The position numbers were made by a program, and so were the translations under genes. Positions 10,416-25,000 of a stretch of 64,000 nt of DNA are shown in pieces. The stretch is from Periplaneta americana (Eukaryota; Arthropoda; Insecta; Blattodea; Blattidae). The notes under the pieces are model-generated. The model was not told the DNA's origin. It searched no databases and saw only the letters and a program-made list of their open reading frames with translations. Each line of letters starts with the position of its first letter. The stretch's first letter is position 1. Location of the stretch: positions 175,677,988-175,741,987 of the forward strand of contig NC_091120.1 of NCBI RefSeq assembly GCF_040183065.1, in the 5' to 3' direction.

Positions 10416-13400
10416 AACCATTGCTACAAAATTCCAACATCAGCAATCAAGTTCCTCAACAACTTAAAATTGGGTCACTGAAAATGCGCCACCTTGTATA
10501 ATATGAAATCACAAAAGAATTCCTTTTTTTTCCATTTACTGATCATGTTTGACGTCTGAATATTTATTTATAAAATTTAAACTTCTTTTCTGACATTGAT
10601 GTATTCAGTTTATTTTAACAGAAGAAGAAAAAATGTAACATGTGAACTGCATAAATTTGAACTCAATTGATTTTATGGATTTTCATGAAACTTGTAACAT
10701 TCAAGTAAATAACTGTATATGTCATATACAGAGCTTTTCACGTACGAGTTGGCCAGTCATGTGGCAGATCTGGCTTTGGCAGCCAGAGCTCTTACTCCCG
10801 GGCAGTGGGATAAAATATTTACCCAACTGAAACCACTAACTTTGTTATGATTCTCACAATTACCTAAAGTTGCTGTAATGTGTACTTGTCTTGAGGCATT
10901 ATTAACACAAAATCTAAACCACTTGTAACACATAAGCATTAAATTAATCACTTCCAAAGTCGACACAGGCTTTGGTAAGACTGAGGAACGAAGAAAAGTA
11001 AGCCAAGGTCGTGGAGTTACAAGTCAGATCACCACTCTGCTGTGGCACGTCGACCACCCAACCGGTCAACTTGTATGTGAAAGGCACTGTATTTTCATGA
11101 AAGTACTGTAGATGATGTGGACTAACAATGTATGAAATACAGCAATTCTTACAGGATACTAGTACTCAAAAGTCATTCTGAATAAAACTTTACTTGGCAT
11201 TCTTCACTTTCGCCTGTGGGTATTATCAGCTGATGAGAAAGGTTGCTATAGTAAAAATAAAACCAGAAATAAGAACAAAACTAAACAAAAAATATTTTAT
11301 AAATGAACAGAATATTATTAATAAGATTCGGAAGATCAATTTTGAGTTTTCATCTCTGTGTTATTCCTGGAAGTAGCTCCAGATGTTAGAGATATTAATC
11401 TCAACACAGTTGAAAACTCAGAATTCTTCTAAAGACAAGCAGCATGAAAGGCAAAAACCTTATGGAAAAAAAGAGTTAAAGTATATTAAGGACACATTTG
11501 TGATAATAAGTATGCCAAGAAAGACAGCAGTTGCTGTATTCAGAATGTAGTTAGGTTATAATTGTCTAGTTGGATACCTGTCTGATCAGAAGTGCATGAT
11601 GTATACAGAGAAACAGATAGAAGTACAAAGGCCTTGTATGTCGGTAGTAATAACATATTGTAGTTGTAAGTTAGAGAAGAAAATAACACAAATCAGTTAA
11701 TCCTTAGTGTAGTTTTACAACTAACAAACCAGCCAATGATATGTTATTATTAAAAAGATTCGTACTCATCTGTTACTGCATCATGTTCTGTAACCTATAA
11801 ATTTTCACTGTTTATAATGAAAATGTCACTGTTTAAAAGCACTAGACCAGACGTTAAGTTTTACCTGTAGTTGCAGATGGATCTAACATTATTTTAAAAC
11901 TAGATGAAATTAAATGAATTCTTATAACTTACTTTTGACACAGAAGTGGTAGGCATTTTATCATATATAAAAAGTGGGAAATAAATTTTTATTTAAAAAT
12001 GTACTTTTACATTAACCCACTTCGAAATGAGAATTGATTGACATCCTGGTATTATTTTCTCAATATCTAGTAGAAACATGGACTAATTTTGTTATTTATT
12101 AACTATACTGGCACAAAATGGTATTAATGCCACGAGCTAACTGCTGACATTTGTTTGTTAACATAGTGTCTTTATTTCTGATAGTCATAAGCAGCAAGTG
12201 GTAAACAGGTGAGAATTCATTAAATTCTTCTGTTTAAAACAGATTCTTGTGATTGTATCCTGAATATATGATCTTTATTTGGTTAGAGGTGTACGTAACC
12301 TATATGCTGAAGCTGTGATTTGTCTACAGGAAAGTGTTGACTTTCCAAAAGCTAAATGTCATCCTAATGGGCCAACAAATAAATTATATTTATGCATATT
12401 TATCCTCCTTGTGTATTTCATGAACCACCTACAGGCCATTTGTTATCTCATTAAACCAAATGCTTATAGTAAGAACCTTTTGGTGGGAGTAAGTGAGCTA
12501 GCTACAAGAGGAAGCATAGCAAGGGAGGAAAGCTTTCCAGTGTACTTTTTTCTTCGCCTCGTGCGCAGGTAGGTTTCACGAGTAACAAATGGCCTATAAT
12601 AATCCTCTCCTTAGCTTCGTCAGTCACAGGATAATTGGTTTGTTGTACAGTTTTGTTACACTACAAGGTTTGTTTGGAAAATTCGTGGTGTGATAAATAG
12701 ATGGCATTGAAATCGTATCAACAATGCCGCCATTGTTAAGGACTATTTTATATCAGTTCAAGCACGAAAAATCATAATTTTCTGTAGACTACATTTCCTG
12801 AAATTTTGAAGTTATAGTTGCGACGCTGTTATTCCCGGCGTGACTCCTTCTCTTTGCTTACATCTTAAAAAGTGAAGGCTCTATAAAGTCTAGGTAGGTA
12901 GTATCATTCGCCATTTTTGTTCTTTCGTTGCCGAGCTACCATACGAGGAATCTATTTACCACACCGTTAAACATTATCATGTCGTAGCTCCTATGATAAT
13001 ATATCAAACGCACTGTAATTCAGCAAATAATTGAGCAGCAAATAACGTCTTCATGTGCTTTCTGCAAACGCCAACGAAAGAGCCAAAATGGCGGGCGATT
13101 ATATTAAATATTTATCGAGCCTTAAGAAATGAATAACATCTTCGTCAGCGAATCACAAGACGCACAACGCGATTGGCTGCTGGAAATTAGAGCGACGGGA
13201 CTATAGTGTGCCACACAGATTGGCAAAAATGGAAAATATCGAGCTTCATGCTGTAATTAAATATTTCGTAAAAAAGGGAACGAGTCCAACAGAAATTAAA
13301 GCATACAAAGATGCTACTCTGGGGGAATCTGCGTAACTTAAAAAAAAATAAATAAATAAAAGGCTTGAACAAATGAAGATCACTGCAGCCAATAGATGCC

Positions 13401-13928
13401 TGATACATAGTGAGTTACCTCTATGGTTGTAGTGGTGTTGGTGATGGTTTCGGCTTTATGGTGATAATGGCAATCATTTTGTTTGTAGTTATATTAGTGA
13501 TACTGGTGGTTGATGGTCATTATAGTTGTGGTAGTATTGTTGGTACTTGTACCATAGTAACAGTATGGTCATAGTGGCATTGGCAAATTGTGTCCTTAGA
13601 ATTCTCTTGTGATCAGTTCAAAATAAGAGGGAAGGAGAAATAAGTAGATATCAAGTCTTATTGTATTTATTTATTCATTTCTTTTATTGAGATTTCTTAA
13701 AGAGACTCAATATTATTTCATTTGATGGCAGAGTACAATGCAATGTTGTTTACAGTGTTCGAGTTACAATACTACTCTCATCTCCATGTCTTTATTTTAA
13801 TCTAACCCTGCTTTAAATTCATTGGCACCTGTTGTAAGATAATCGTAATAATTATTTCGTAACAACCTCTTTGGAACATTACCTTCGCCTTCCCCCATTC
13901 CCATAGAAATTCTCAAAATAAATTGTTA
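10416..13928. other. Intergenic, no supported gene
   Basis: 3.5 kb of AT-rich sequence. A weak inverted pair, GTGGTGTGATAAATAG near 12686 and CTATTTACCACACC near 12951, may bound an old MITE. GC-richer patches at 12835-12850 and 13080-13200 also look like repeat remnants. No conserved protein motif was seen. Confidence 0.4.
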
Positions 13929-14217
13929 CAGTGGAATCCCTCGTATTCAGCAACAATGGGATAAAGTCAGAGGCAGTTAATTCGATTATAGGTTATTTGG
14001 AGACATATTGGTACACTCATGCAGAGATGCCATCATGCAACTGCTGCTTCTTTGTTTTGGTTGTCTGCACATCGATAATATTGCCATCTAGCGGAGATAT
14101 TTCAATTTGTAACTTACTGATTCTCCTTCGTATTTTCGTTTTTCTTATTCTTATTCAAAAGTACTGTTGTTTTGGAATTGTCTGTTATTTGGGTGCCAGA
14201 TACCAGGGATTCCACTG
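13929..14217. mobile_element. pogo/Tigger-like MITE with TA target site
   Basis: Ends CAGTGGAATCCCTCGTAT and, inverted, CAGTGGAATCCCTGGTAT, flanked by TA on both sides (13927-13928, 14218-14219). 289 bp with no transposase. The overlapping 140-codon frame is an accident of the element. Confidence 0.85.
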
Positions 14218-15403
14218 TAATTTAAAGTCTCCCAAGTTTCTTTTTATTAATTTGTTACATTATTGTGGATTGACATTACCATTATCAGTCATTAAAAATC
14301 TGCTGTTTAGCAGGAAGATACGAAGCTATATACTTATAAGCCATCGAATTTAAAGCTTGAAAATTGTCACATACATAATTACATATATAGGCAAATAGAG
14401 TAAACAATTCTCTAATGATTCCTATCTGAATCATAATAATTCCAAAACTTCTATTCATGAGGACATTACGAAAGTAACTGAGTGGAGATTTTATTACAGC
14501 CTGTGTTGTCATATTTCACTACAGAATTCCCTATCTCGCCACTCTGGTTCATAAGATCCAACATACTATAACATATTAAATAACCATTTATTTAGTATAG
14601 GCTACTCTCACTAAATTTAAGGTCTATTCTGCTATTGTATATTATGCATAACTGAAACTTAACCCAGTCTCTTTGCTATTGATGGGATGAAAAAAACTGT
14701 TACTGGGTATGAGAGTATGCTACAGAATTTTACTTTACTTTCTTACAGTAATAGTGATTTGGCCCCGCTTCTTTAGAGGTTATTGAACAAACATTTCGAG
14801 ATCATCTTGTCGAATTATTTACAAGAAGAATACTTCTGCAGCTTTCTTGAAATTGTATGATGCAAAAAGTCATCTTAAGACACCGAGTTAAGTTACGAAA
14901 CTTCAGTGATATAATAAATTTGGAACAAATTCTATTAAATTTATGGTTTAACTTTTTTAAAGTCAATTCAGTTCTATTCGAATTCCAGGTTTGTGATGGC
15001 TGGAGTGATTCGAACAGATTGATATAAATACTTTATACCCTGCTATTTTTCATGTGTTTATTTTTCCATTATATCCATGTCATTGTCTCTGGATTACATA
15101 GTGAGTGGTTCACCTTGTATTAGAAATGCAATTCTTGTATTATCAATTATCAGTATTGCTTGAATATGGAATTTAATGTTGTTTCATTATTTTGAAGAGA
15201 GCATCTGAAATAGTTAAAAAAATATATGTTGATATATTTTATCAGCATATTGTGGTTCAATATACAGAGTGTTTTCTTATGCCATGTTCTGCTGTGTTCA
15301 GATATTACCCAATAGGGCAACAGTACGTCATTACTGCAGGGCAGAATGCTGAATGAAATCATGGCATGTTTAATTATTGATTCTCCAGTACAAGATAAAA
15401 TAG
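14218..15403. other. No recognised feature
   Basis: AT-rich sequence without motif-bearing frames or repeat pairs that I can see. Confidence 0.45.
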
Positions 15404-15649
15404 CCCACACCTGTGGAGTAACGGTTTGCACGTCTGATCACAAAATCAGGTGGCTTGGGTTCGAATTCCGGTTGGGGCAATTTACCTGGTTCAGGTTTTT
15501 TCTGGGTTTATCTCTCAACTCATTATGAGCAAATGCTGGGTAACTATTGGTGCTGGACCCCGGACTCATTTCACCGGTATTATCACCTTAATTTCATTCA
15601 GATGCTAAATAACGTGAGATGTTGATACAGCGTCGTAAAATAACCCACA
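15404..15649 (+). repeat. tRNA-derived SINE (diverged copy)
   Basis: Head CCCACACCTGTGGAGTAACG and B box GGTTCGAATTCC, then the body TTTACCTGGTTCAGGTTTTT and GACCCCGGACTCATTTCACC, ending GCGTCGTAAAATAACC. Same family as 52693-52944 and 42078-42296 but more diverged. The pol III promoter boxes are partly decayed. Confidence 0.9.
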
Positions 15650-17152
15650 AAAGAAGATCAATTAATTTCTTATATTGCATTTTTCAACGTTTTTGAACTA
15701 ATAGGTAATTTTTATATTTTTCGGCATTTGTTGGTCATTTTAAATACTTTGAAGAACTTTTAGATCATTTGGAATGCATTTCACTTTCTTCTTTACCTAT
15801 AGGTGTGTTAAATCTTTTTCTAAGCAAATAGGTCAGTAGTAATTACCTACTGAATAAGTGAATAACAGTGAAGTTTGAGTTTTATAGTTTGGAACAGACT
15901 CTAAAGTCCATCCCTCATTCCACTGAAGGCTTCACTTCACACAACAGAAGTAATATAAAATGCTTGACAACAGCTTAGTTTAAGTGAGGGCTTTGAATAC
16001 TATTGTTCTTTTGTCAGTACAAGGATGTCTTTAGAATTTGTTTGGAAGAGGGGAAACTTTCACTGTGTCCTGGACAGGACGTGTCCCCAACATGGTTCGG
16101 AAGGGATATCTACTGTAGTAGACAGTATTTTTAACACAAAGATTGCAAGAATGCATGCTGCACCCACAATTTGTTTTGTCATTCACACTCCCCCCATTTG
16201 GAAGATCTGGTAACAAAAGTGAAGAACGGAAAGAGGAGGAGATGGAGAATGAAGGCACTGACATGGACCACCACCGATTGAAACACATTGTAAACTCTCA
16301 TTAAAATCTATATTTTTCACTTAAAACCTTCATTTTTTGCATGCCTTTTTCCTTTATCTTAACCAAATTCCAGGAAGTTGCCTCCTCTCCGAGAATTTGC
16401 AGGGCAGTCACTGAAACAAGGTGACTAATTTTTAAGATGTTGTGATGCGCGTACTTTGAATAATATTTAAATGTCATTTTCTTTTAATTTAATGTCATTT
16501 TTCCATTAGTTTAAGGACATTTTAATCATCATTTTAAGTAGATTTTTAGGTCATCAACATCCGCCCCGTACTTTCATAATGTGCGCCTGTGTTGTTTCTG
16601 TCAGTATGATTTACTAAGTACAATTTTTATGTTGAAATTTTTGTTTTTCAAGATTAAGGCTCGTGTTATATTGTCCAAACGTCTGTATTGACGAAACTCT
16701 GCTGTGCATCATGTTTCTTTTAATGTCAAAACACTGATTTTGTTGGAGGTAGCAATGAATGTAAGTTTATTTTATAGATAATTTACATGTTTACGCCTGT
16801 GAGTGGTTGTGTAGACAGGGCCCAGTGCATTGCCTTGCCAGGGGGCTTATAATGCTGTTAAGAAAGCCCTGAATATTCCATTCATTTTTTTCATATTTAG
16901 AATAGTTGTCCAATTCTTAGGACTGAAGTTTTTTTTTAGGTAATTATGTCGCACTTGATCTGGATTTTGATCTGTCCCTAGTTGATATTGGAGTCCATTT
17001 GTACATTTTTAAACTAATTTCTCCTTTGTCATTCCACTATGCCCAAACTGTCTTAATTTTAGGGCTTGTACTGAAGAATCAATTATTTACCGATACTGTA
17101 CTGTTAACCTTTTCATCAGCAAAGGTACATCATTGTTGAACAGGATTTGGCA
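15650..17152. other. No recognised feature
   Basis: AT-rich DNA. A GC-richer patch at 16790-16860 does not translate into anything recognised, and the overlapping frames at 16025-16288 lack motifs. Confidence 0.4.
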
Positions 17153-17640
17153 CAGTGGTGTAGGCAGGAGAGTAGGTTCACCATCTGAAGCTACCTCCCC
17201 CTCCTCCGCATTTTTTTCAAGAACCATTTTCAAACTTAAATTAGATTTAAAGCATGAAGAAACAATCCACCAAATCCACCATAGACGTTGAGAGTGACCC
17301 AATATTAATTTAGAATAACAAATCCTTTATATTGCTGTTGATATTTGTTTAAATTGATCTTTTTTTTTTTTTTTTCAAAGAAATTATGAAGCATTCTCAA
17401 CACAACTAGAATTATTAAGTCATTTATTTGGGGTCAGCATCTTTTGATTCACTCTGCAATGACAGATAATGTATTTTGCTTTATAACAATTTTTTGTGAG
17501 TCTAAATTGATTTTAAATTTCATAGTAATTTAACAGCAATTGTCTTTTAAATATGTTGCGTGTAAATTGTAGGGAAATTTTCCAAGTGATGTTCCCAAAA
17601 CTTGCCCCCCAACAATCTTAAATTCCTGGCTACGCCACTG
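17153..17640. mobile_element. Non-autonomous hAT-like element
   Basis: CAGTGGTGTAGGCAGGA at the left, CAGTGGCGTAGCCAGGA inverted at the right. Target duplication ATTTGGCA (17145-17152) / ATTTGACA (17641-17648), one mismatch in eight. 488 bp with a T-tract near 17361-17377. Confidence 0.85.
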
Positions 17641-18885
17641 ATTTGACAGGATTGGAATATTGCATAAAAACATTCTATATTAATATTACATAACCATTCT
17701 AGTATATCAAGGTCAAAAGTACAGAAGTGTAAGAAATAGGAAATGTTCAGCTTCAAAGGATTAGATCACATTAATATGGCTCTTAAGGTGAGTCCAAATG
17801 AAAATCTGCTTTCTATATGAGTGAAATAATTATTGTTCATTTTTTCATATAAAGTATGGACCTCATAACTGCAATAAGTTTACAAAATATGTAATGATAG
17901 AACGTGGAATTTTTGTCTTTCATTATATAATTGGAAATGAACATGATTGAAGTAGAAACAGTTGTTATTCCCTTGAAAACTTTTGGCACGTGACTACAGA
18001 CATACTTTACTGCAGATATACCTAATCCTGAAATGAACAAACGATAGTTCATAAGCCCAAGAAATAAGTAGTGGCTATTCCTGCATTGGTACTATTAGGA
18101 ATAAATAATGCATCAAACCGGTATCTTCATTGTGTGATCACTGGAAGTTTATTGTTAAAGGGAAGAGTTGTGGAATGTGAGGTTATATATTCTTAATGTT
18201 TTGTTTTATATGGCAAGGATTTCATTTTTAATTTGTTGGGTGCTGCATCACAATGACTTGGAAGCTCTGATTTTGAAGCATTGCAAAAATATCTGTCTTT
18301 TATCTTAGAATGGGAGAGATTTCAGTGTTCATTATTGGGTGAATTCTTTGTCACTAGCCTATTGTAACCTGCATGCTAGCTGAGACAGCTTGTATTACCG
18401 CAAACTTCCGGTAATGAGTAACAATTCAAGCTTTAAGAAACCATTTCATACTGATGTATGCTTTAAAGCATTAAACACGGTGTGGGACTTTTTGACATAG
18501 ACATCTTTCCCTGCATTGAGTATGGGCACCTGTTCTAAGATCTGTGGTGAAACAAGAAAATGACAGAATTTCAAACGCTTACTATAACAGTAACAATTGG
18601 ACACTACAATAGCCAATCAAAACACCAAAGCCACCGGTGCAGACTATGGCGACAACGACAAGCCACAACCCTCAAGCTTCCCACACCTTAAATATTGTCA
18701 TGCTACCAGTCTCAGTACCAGTCCTTGATACACACAGCAGATCTCTCCACTCATGTGTACCACACCACTGAAGATGGCTACCGGAGTAGTGGATGAAACG
18801 CTTAGTTTCATCACCAACAGACCACGGCCCTCTAGTCCAGATAATACAAATGCTAATGACACCGGCCGTGAAAGCCTGCATTCTA
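17641..18885. other. Mostly featureless; possible retroelement 3' end at 18500-18885
   Basis: Nothing recognised before 18500. From about 18590 the sequence is GC-richer and multi-frame (CCACTGAAGATGGCTACCGG, GAAACGCTTAGTTTCATC). It looks like the degraded 3' part of a retroelement, perhaps Penelope-like, which I cannot confirm. Confidence 0.35.
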
Positions 18886-19020
18886 AGACATAAAACTATT
18901 ATTTATACATGCTATCTATTTGAATCATTAAAAAGCACAATACTACATTCTTACTGATTATTGTGCTTTTCATTGGTCCAAATAGATAGAATGTATAAAT
19001 AATAAATAGTTTTATGTCTC
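18886..19020. repeat. 135-bp near-perfect inverted repeat (hairpin)
   Basis: AGACATAAAACTATTATTTA at 18886 reappears inverted at the far end (TAAATAGTTTTATGTCT at 19002-19018). The arms continue through CTATCTATTTG / CAAATAGATAG and AAAAGCACAAT / ATTGTGCTTTT. The loop is about 15 bases. Confidence 0.85.
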
Positions 19021-21603
19021 TTTTGAAAATTTTGGAAAAATCTTATACGTAGTATTAGATCTAGGCCATCGTTGGAAGTGATTTTAGTGAATTTCTGAGT
19101 TAGACACGATGACTGAAGAAGAAATTATGTCCTGGCCTCCTTGTTACAAAATATACGACAATGATTAAAATAGCTTTATGATGACATCAGAGTTAATTTA
19201 TTAGGCTGTGATCGGAAATGAGAATGGCAAAGTAAAAATTCTCCAACTTTCACGTTCCCGTTCCTGGGCTTCTCATTAATTGTAAAGGCTCACATTTAAA
19301 TAAATATATATATATTTTAACAATTTTTCCGATCTTCTTCTCATTGTCGTTTCCGTTCCAGCTTTATTGTGGACCAGACCGTACCAAAGAAGTATGTTGA
19401 CCAAGAAAAAACTAATGTAGCATTTTATTGCAAGTAATTTCTGGTTTCATACTAACCTTTGAAGAAAGTGATTATCTTTATGTCAGGCTCAGTTAAATGT
19501 TTCTGGTAACAGTAATAATTATTTTTAAATAAATAAAATTTTTCTCGACACATTTTTCAACATAAAATGAAAAAAAAAATGGGTATGTATTTTAGCATTA
19601 TTTACCTTACGTAAAATTTTCAATAAAAGATGATAATTGTATAAGTTAGAAAGCTCAGTAGCTGGTCCCTTTAAACATGAACATGAGAAACTGTGAAGTG
19701 ATTGCAAAGAAGTTGTGGACTACATAATAAAAATATTGGGTTGGAAGTGATTTGAAATAAGTTTTAGCTGCTTTTTTTTATCTGGCGCGTTAATTGGTGG
19801 GCAGAAGGGTAAGTACTACCCATTGAAGCCTACTCTGGCATTGTCCCTGCCAACATGTTTGGTAAAACAAGTAACTATCAACTCTCGGAAATTTGTGTTA
19901 GTTTCTCGAGTGTGTCCCCATACAAGAATAAAGACATTTTTCTAAGTCGTCAGTTTCATAACATCTCAGTGCTCTCAGCTGCTATTATTGAAATTCTAAA
20001 AGAAATTGAAGTCTATTTATGAAAAACAGCTGAAGGAATTCGGCATATTTGTAAAAATGACTGTGAAAGATGAATGATTTTCAAAGTGAAATTCCAAGGC
20101 CTTCTCACTTGTAGATTGAATAGCTCAGAAATAACTTGCGTGCAAATATACAAACCTGCCATCTACAATTCGTATTAATATGATACGATATTATAGTGAT
20201 AGTGCCGTTTTCCATTCTAAGACAATTATTTAAATTTAAATCTTTTTCTTTGCTTGGGAAAAAATCAAAGTCAGAGCTATCCAGAGCCAATCAAGCTGAT
20301 GACTAAATCCTTGACATGTTTCAACTATACATCTGTAGGCCTTTACCACTAACAGCGAGAAGAGATACTCTCTGAAAGTCGTTTAACTATTTAAGTCCAT
20401 TGCCTGCTCAGCTATACTGGTAGACTCTGATGTCACATTGATGATGTACAATATTTTGTGCGAGATCGTGCGTATTTGCTCGGTTTCCGCACAAAACCAA
20501 TCCACGGAAAGTCTGAAATTCCACATTCAGTATTCCCAACCTAACACACATAACAATTTCCCTCTTCTTACTGCTTAAGTGACATATTGATTTTACTGCT
20601 TTAGGCTTTTAACATATTATTTTTAGAGACGTTCAATATATTAATAATTATGAATTGGAAACTTACCACTGCAATTTCAGCTAAATTGCACTGTTAATTA
20701 TTGTTTTTAAATATTTGCAAAAATTAAGTAAACTCTACAACTCCACTAAAGTTACTGCATTCGTGATGCAAGTAACATTAAGGAAGCCGTGAAAAAATCA
20801 ACAAGATTCCAGACTCCTCATAGACTGAGGGAAAAAAAAGACAGACGTATATCACGGCCTGCTGGAGTATAGTAAACACAGAAAACATTTTAAAGCAACA
20901 ATGTTGAAGATAGATATTTTTGTTTTGCAAATTTGCCGTCATTGAACAGAAACCAAGAAGGAGATTTCATTGCAACTAATTAGAAATTCCTCTTTCAGGT
21001 ATGTAATAAACGATCTTCGCACAAAATAATGTACGATACACGAGTGGTATGTTTTCTTTCAATTCTCGGAAATTAAAAAAGCTCAACTACGTTTCGCTTT
21101 TTCAAACTTTTCCTCGAACATGAAAACTTCAACATACCGCTCTTGTAACGCATATTACTATATTGGAGTCTGCAGTTTTATAGTGTCCAAAACTTGTGTC
21201 AGAGTGCTGTTCATTTTTCAATCTCTGAATATCTCTTTTACCTCGTTGGTTATGTTAGCTGAGCACAGCATTATAACACAGATTATAAAGTAACTGAGAC
21301 CTAAATAGATAGTTTGACTTTCAGGATTTACATTGATTTTTTGTTTTTTATAGAGATTACCATTTTCACCATTCTTTTCTGTTGCTAAAATAACTCTGAT
21401 TCTGGTGTGTGGTATAAAATATTCATACATAACCATTTAGAGCCCAGATTTATACCTGAAATAATTATTGCAATATGGTTGCAATCACAATAATATACCG
21501 GTACTGATTATTTACCATAAATATATAATAATCACAAACAATAAGATCGATATCATGCCAATGAATTTACTTTATTATCTATTGTTTCAATTTGTAATAA
21601 AAA
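19021..21603. other. No recognised feature
   Basis: AT-rich intergenic DNA; no conserved motif or repeat pair noticed. Confidence 0.4.
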
Positions 21604-22080
21604 TCCCCATTTCGTCTTAGAAATGTGCGTGATATTTCAAAAGTTAATATTTGGTGTGGTGCACAATCACAATGTTAGGCCATTTTTCTTTGCTGAGCAT
21701 GACATAGGTGACATATATGCTGGAGAACATGCCCCACAGATAGAAGCAAGATGACGCTCCATTTCAGTGAAGTTATTACGTTCGAAATTTCCTGAATGAC
21801 ACATTCCCCAAACATCGGATAGGAAGTGATGGTCCAATTTCTTGGCCCCCACAATCCCCGGACATTACTTCATTAGATTTCTTCTTGTGGGGGTATGTGA
21901 AAGACACAGTTTACACTACAAAAATTAACAAGATAATGGATTTAAAACAGTGCATAAGAGATGCCATAGACTTCGCCACAGCAGACATGCTGAATGCTAT
22001 AAAGTTTGAAATTAGCTATAGATTATACATTCTTCATGCCACCAAAAGGCGCTCGTGCAGATGCACTGTACTGAACTGAA
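21604..22080 (+). pseudogene. mariner/IS630-like transposase remnant
   Basis: Plus-strand, frame-broken. The best block, 21856-21903, reads PDITSLDFFLWGYVKD, the conserved region around the last catalytic acid of mariner-type transposases. DTVYTTKINKIMDLKQCI and RDAIDFATADML follow to about 22000. Upstream, 21650-21850 is a decayed continuation with many stops. No terminal inverted repeats were found. Confidence 0.75.
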
Positions 22081-25000
22081 AACATCGCGAGTTTCACTAT
22101 CATTTTCACGCATAGCAATGATTTTATATACATTTTCCTTTTAACTGTGTCTGTTTAAAGTGTTAAGAGTATCATGGTAGACACAGTATATAATTTTTAC
22201 GAACATACCAGAATGTTTTATGCAACTTGCATTTTTCATGTAACTCTGGGCTCTACTAATCACAGTTTGAAGTAAAATGATAAGAATATCACGTTAACAT
22301 CGATTCAATTAATTTAAGTTGATTTTATAAACGAACTGAATTCGAAAACCAGTGAAATATCATACATTTCTCTATGTTCAGATTTGTAATATTTTTGTTC
22401 TGATATTGAGTAACTGTTGAATTCCACTTCCTCATTCATGAACAGTTTATGATTTTTTGTTTTGCGAGATATAAAGTATACAGACAGAAATTTGTTGTTC
22501 AGAAGTCTGCATGGACTGATGAAACATACTCTTTCTCTTCCTTTTTCCCAAAAAAATTCTCTGTTATAAATATTAGTTAATTTAAGTTGCAAAAGGAAAA
22601 AGAACAGTAGATGTTTCCAGCAATTACAAAATTACATCACTTACAGATTGTATAAATGAATACGAAATTGAAAGAAAACAATCATGTGTTGCACATAAAC
22701 TTATAAAGGACATAATCTAACCTAAGCTAACCTAAGATATGTTGAAAAGAAGAAGAAGAGTTGAAGGAAAATTGCAACATATACCAGACTATATGAAAAA
22801 GTTTATCCTTGGCCTCTGTGTTCCCCGGACATTACTCACATTCATTCATTAAAAATTTCACATCTCTGTGTTGCTGAATAGCACAAAGTTCATGCACTAA
22901 AATATCTATATGCAACAAAATATTACAGTTAATCCTATATATAGTGTAGTTTGTAAAAATTCAATTTTCATTTAGCCGACTATTGTGTGTAACCTGGAAA
23001 TCGTAATATATTAAGAGTTCTACAGGTGAAACAATCATTTTACATTTTGCAGAACTACTTGATTTGATATTATTTAAGTACTGGAACAGTACCAGTAACA
23101 TGTTTGTAATTCTATCACTGTTGCAGGTTGCAGATAAGAAAAAAGTTATTTGAATTGAAACAGTATTACGACCTCATACATAACATGATGTTTAAAAAGT
23201 TACGGTACAAGATGATTGTATACGAATGTTAAGTTACATTGTTGGCAGATAGTTTTCACTAGTGAGGTAGTTGTTGCTAAAAATAATTGTTACTGAAGTT
23301 CTGATGTAAAATGTACTTTTGTATTTTATGGAAGTATTGTGATGTTGCAAAAATCGATTTCGAAATTCTCATGAAAATAGCTTCATCTTCAGCATCGATA
23401 ACAAAAAAGTTATTTTGGGAATGTCATCTGTCTATGTGTTTACAGTGATTTCTCTTAAATTCCTGGACAGATTTTGTTAACATTCATTATGTACACCATT
23501 TACAACATGATAAAAGAAAAGAACCAGAGCTGCCCATAAGAATTGTGATTTCCCTCTTGCCAATATATTTTTTAACCACTGTTGAAATATTATGATTTAA
23601 ACACAGTACTACGACAACAAGCTAAGAAATTTTATTACAATGTTCCCATAATAGGAAATAATCCTTCAATAGTTACCTACTTCTTAAAACTTGTTGAGAA
23701 CATAATTGCTATTCCAATAATATGCGATTTTACAAAATTATTCTTCTTTCATGCAAAGAAAAGTTTTGTGAATATTTTCTGTTTTCTCTCCCAAAAAATA
23801 TATAAAAATTGGACTGGGTCCCCTGGCGCTTACACACCCGCTCTAGTGGTATCTGTACCCCCTCCCTCTCTAGGGGTGGCCCTAATTGAACTGCTACGGA
23901 ATGCCTACACACATATAATGAGAAAGTATGTAGGCTATCATCTTCATTGACAATCAGTTTTTCTAGTTATTTAATGATTCATTTGCCATTTTGTCTCAAA
24001 TCCTTTGGTTAGTTCTTGCAAAATATCGTCAATAATGAACATACTGGTATCATTTTCAATCAGGAATTTTACGCCATTTTGTCGAATGAAACTTTTAAAC
24101 AAAATGGAGGTAAATGATTACATGATATAACTTTCCTGTATGTATCACGTGTCTACATTACTTTTTTCTGGTCGTGCATAGGATTTATATGCTTTGTAAT
24201 AAATAAGACAAAATGAAAGGTAAACGAACATTCTAAATTTTAAACTTTCAACGAGGTAGCAGATTAAAAACTTGAGACTATTAGAAATTTATGAATGATA
24301 TTCTTGAAACGTTCCTAGCCCTGGGTTCCAGAATTATATTATTGATTTAATATATAAGGATATATTACTTAATACCGTCACTTATTACATATCTTTCATT
24401 TTACGTTGTAAAGTTAAAAGTGTAAATGATCATACAAATGTATTTTATGGACTCTTTCATAATTTAAAACCCTTTCTTTATGCGTTTCCGATTATTGTTG
24501 CTAGATTACAGTATATGTGCAGAGAGATCCATCATGTCATGAAAATTCAGAGCATTTACAATACCCAAATGGTGCTAGAACTAAACATTCTTTCTAAAAT
24601 ATTATCAGACACTCCTGTTTGAAAATGTTCTGATTTATGCATATTCGTGTGTGTAGTTTCGGGTTCAAACAATCCATGCAGACCTCACCAACGGATTAAT
24701 ATCTTACTGGTAATCTCATATTTGTATTAGCTACTTTAAAGACATACATTTGGATTTGATAATAGAAATATCATAAAAGACTTGGACAGCAAAGTATTTC
24801 TCTAGATTTCTCTGTTTTTTTCTCTCCATTTTCTCATTGGAAGACTTAAAAAAATTTGCTCTAACATATACAGTACCAAACACAATATGTGTTCAGTTGA
24901 GAATTAAAAAGTAAAAGCTAAAGCTTGGGAATATAACACCATCTGGAAGATAAGGATATATCTCTTATTATTCACAAGAAACGTAACTTAGACCTTTGTA

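Noticed and set aside
13931..14353. 140-codon hydrophobic frame that could suggest a membrane protein
   Set aside because: It starts in the left TIR of the 13929-14217 MITE and runs through its right TIR; hydrophobicity follows from T-rich sequence.
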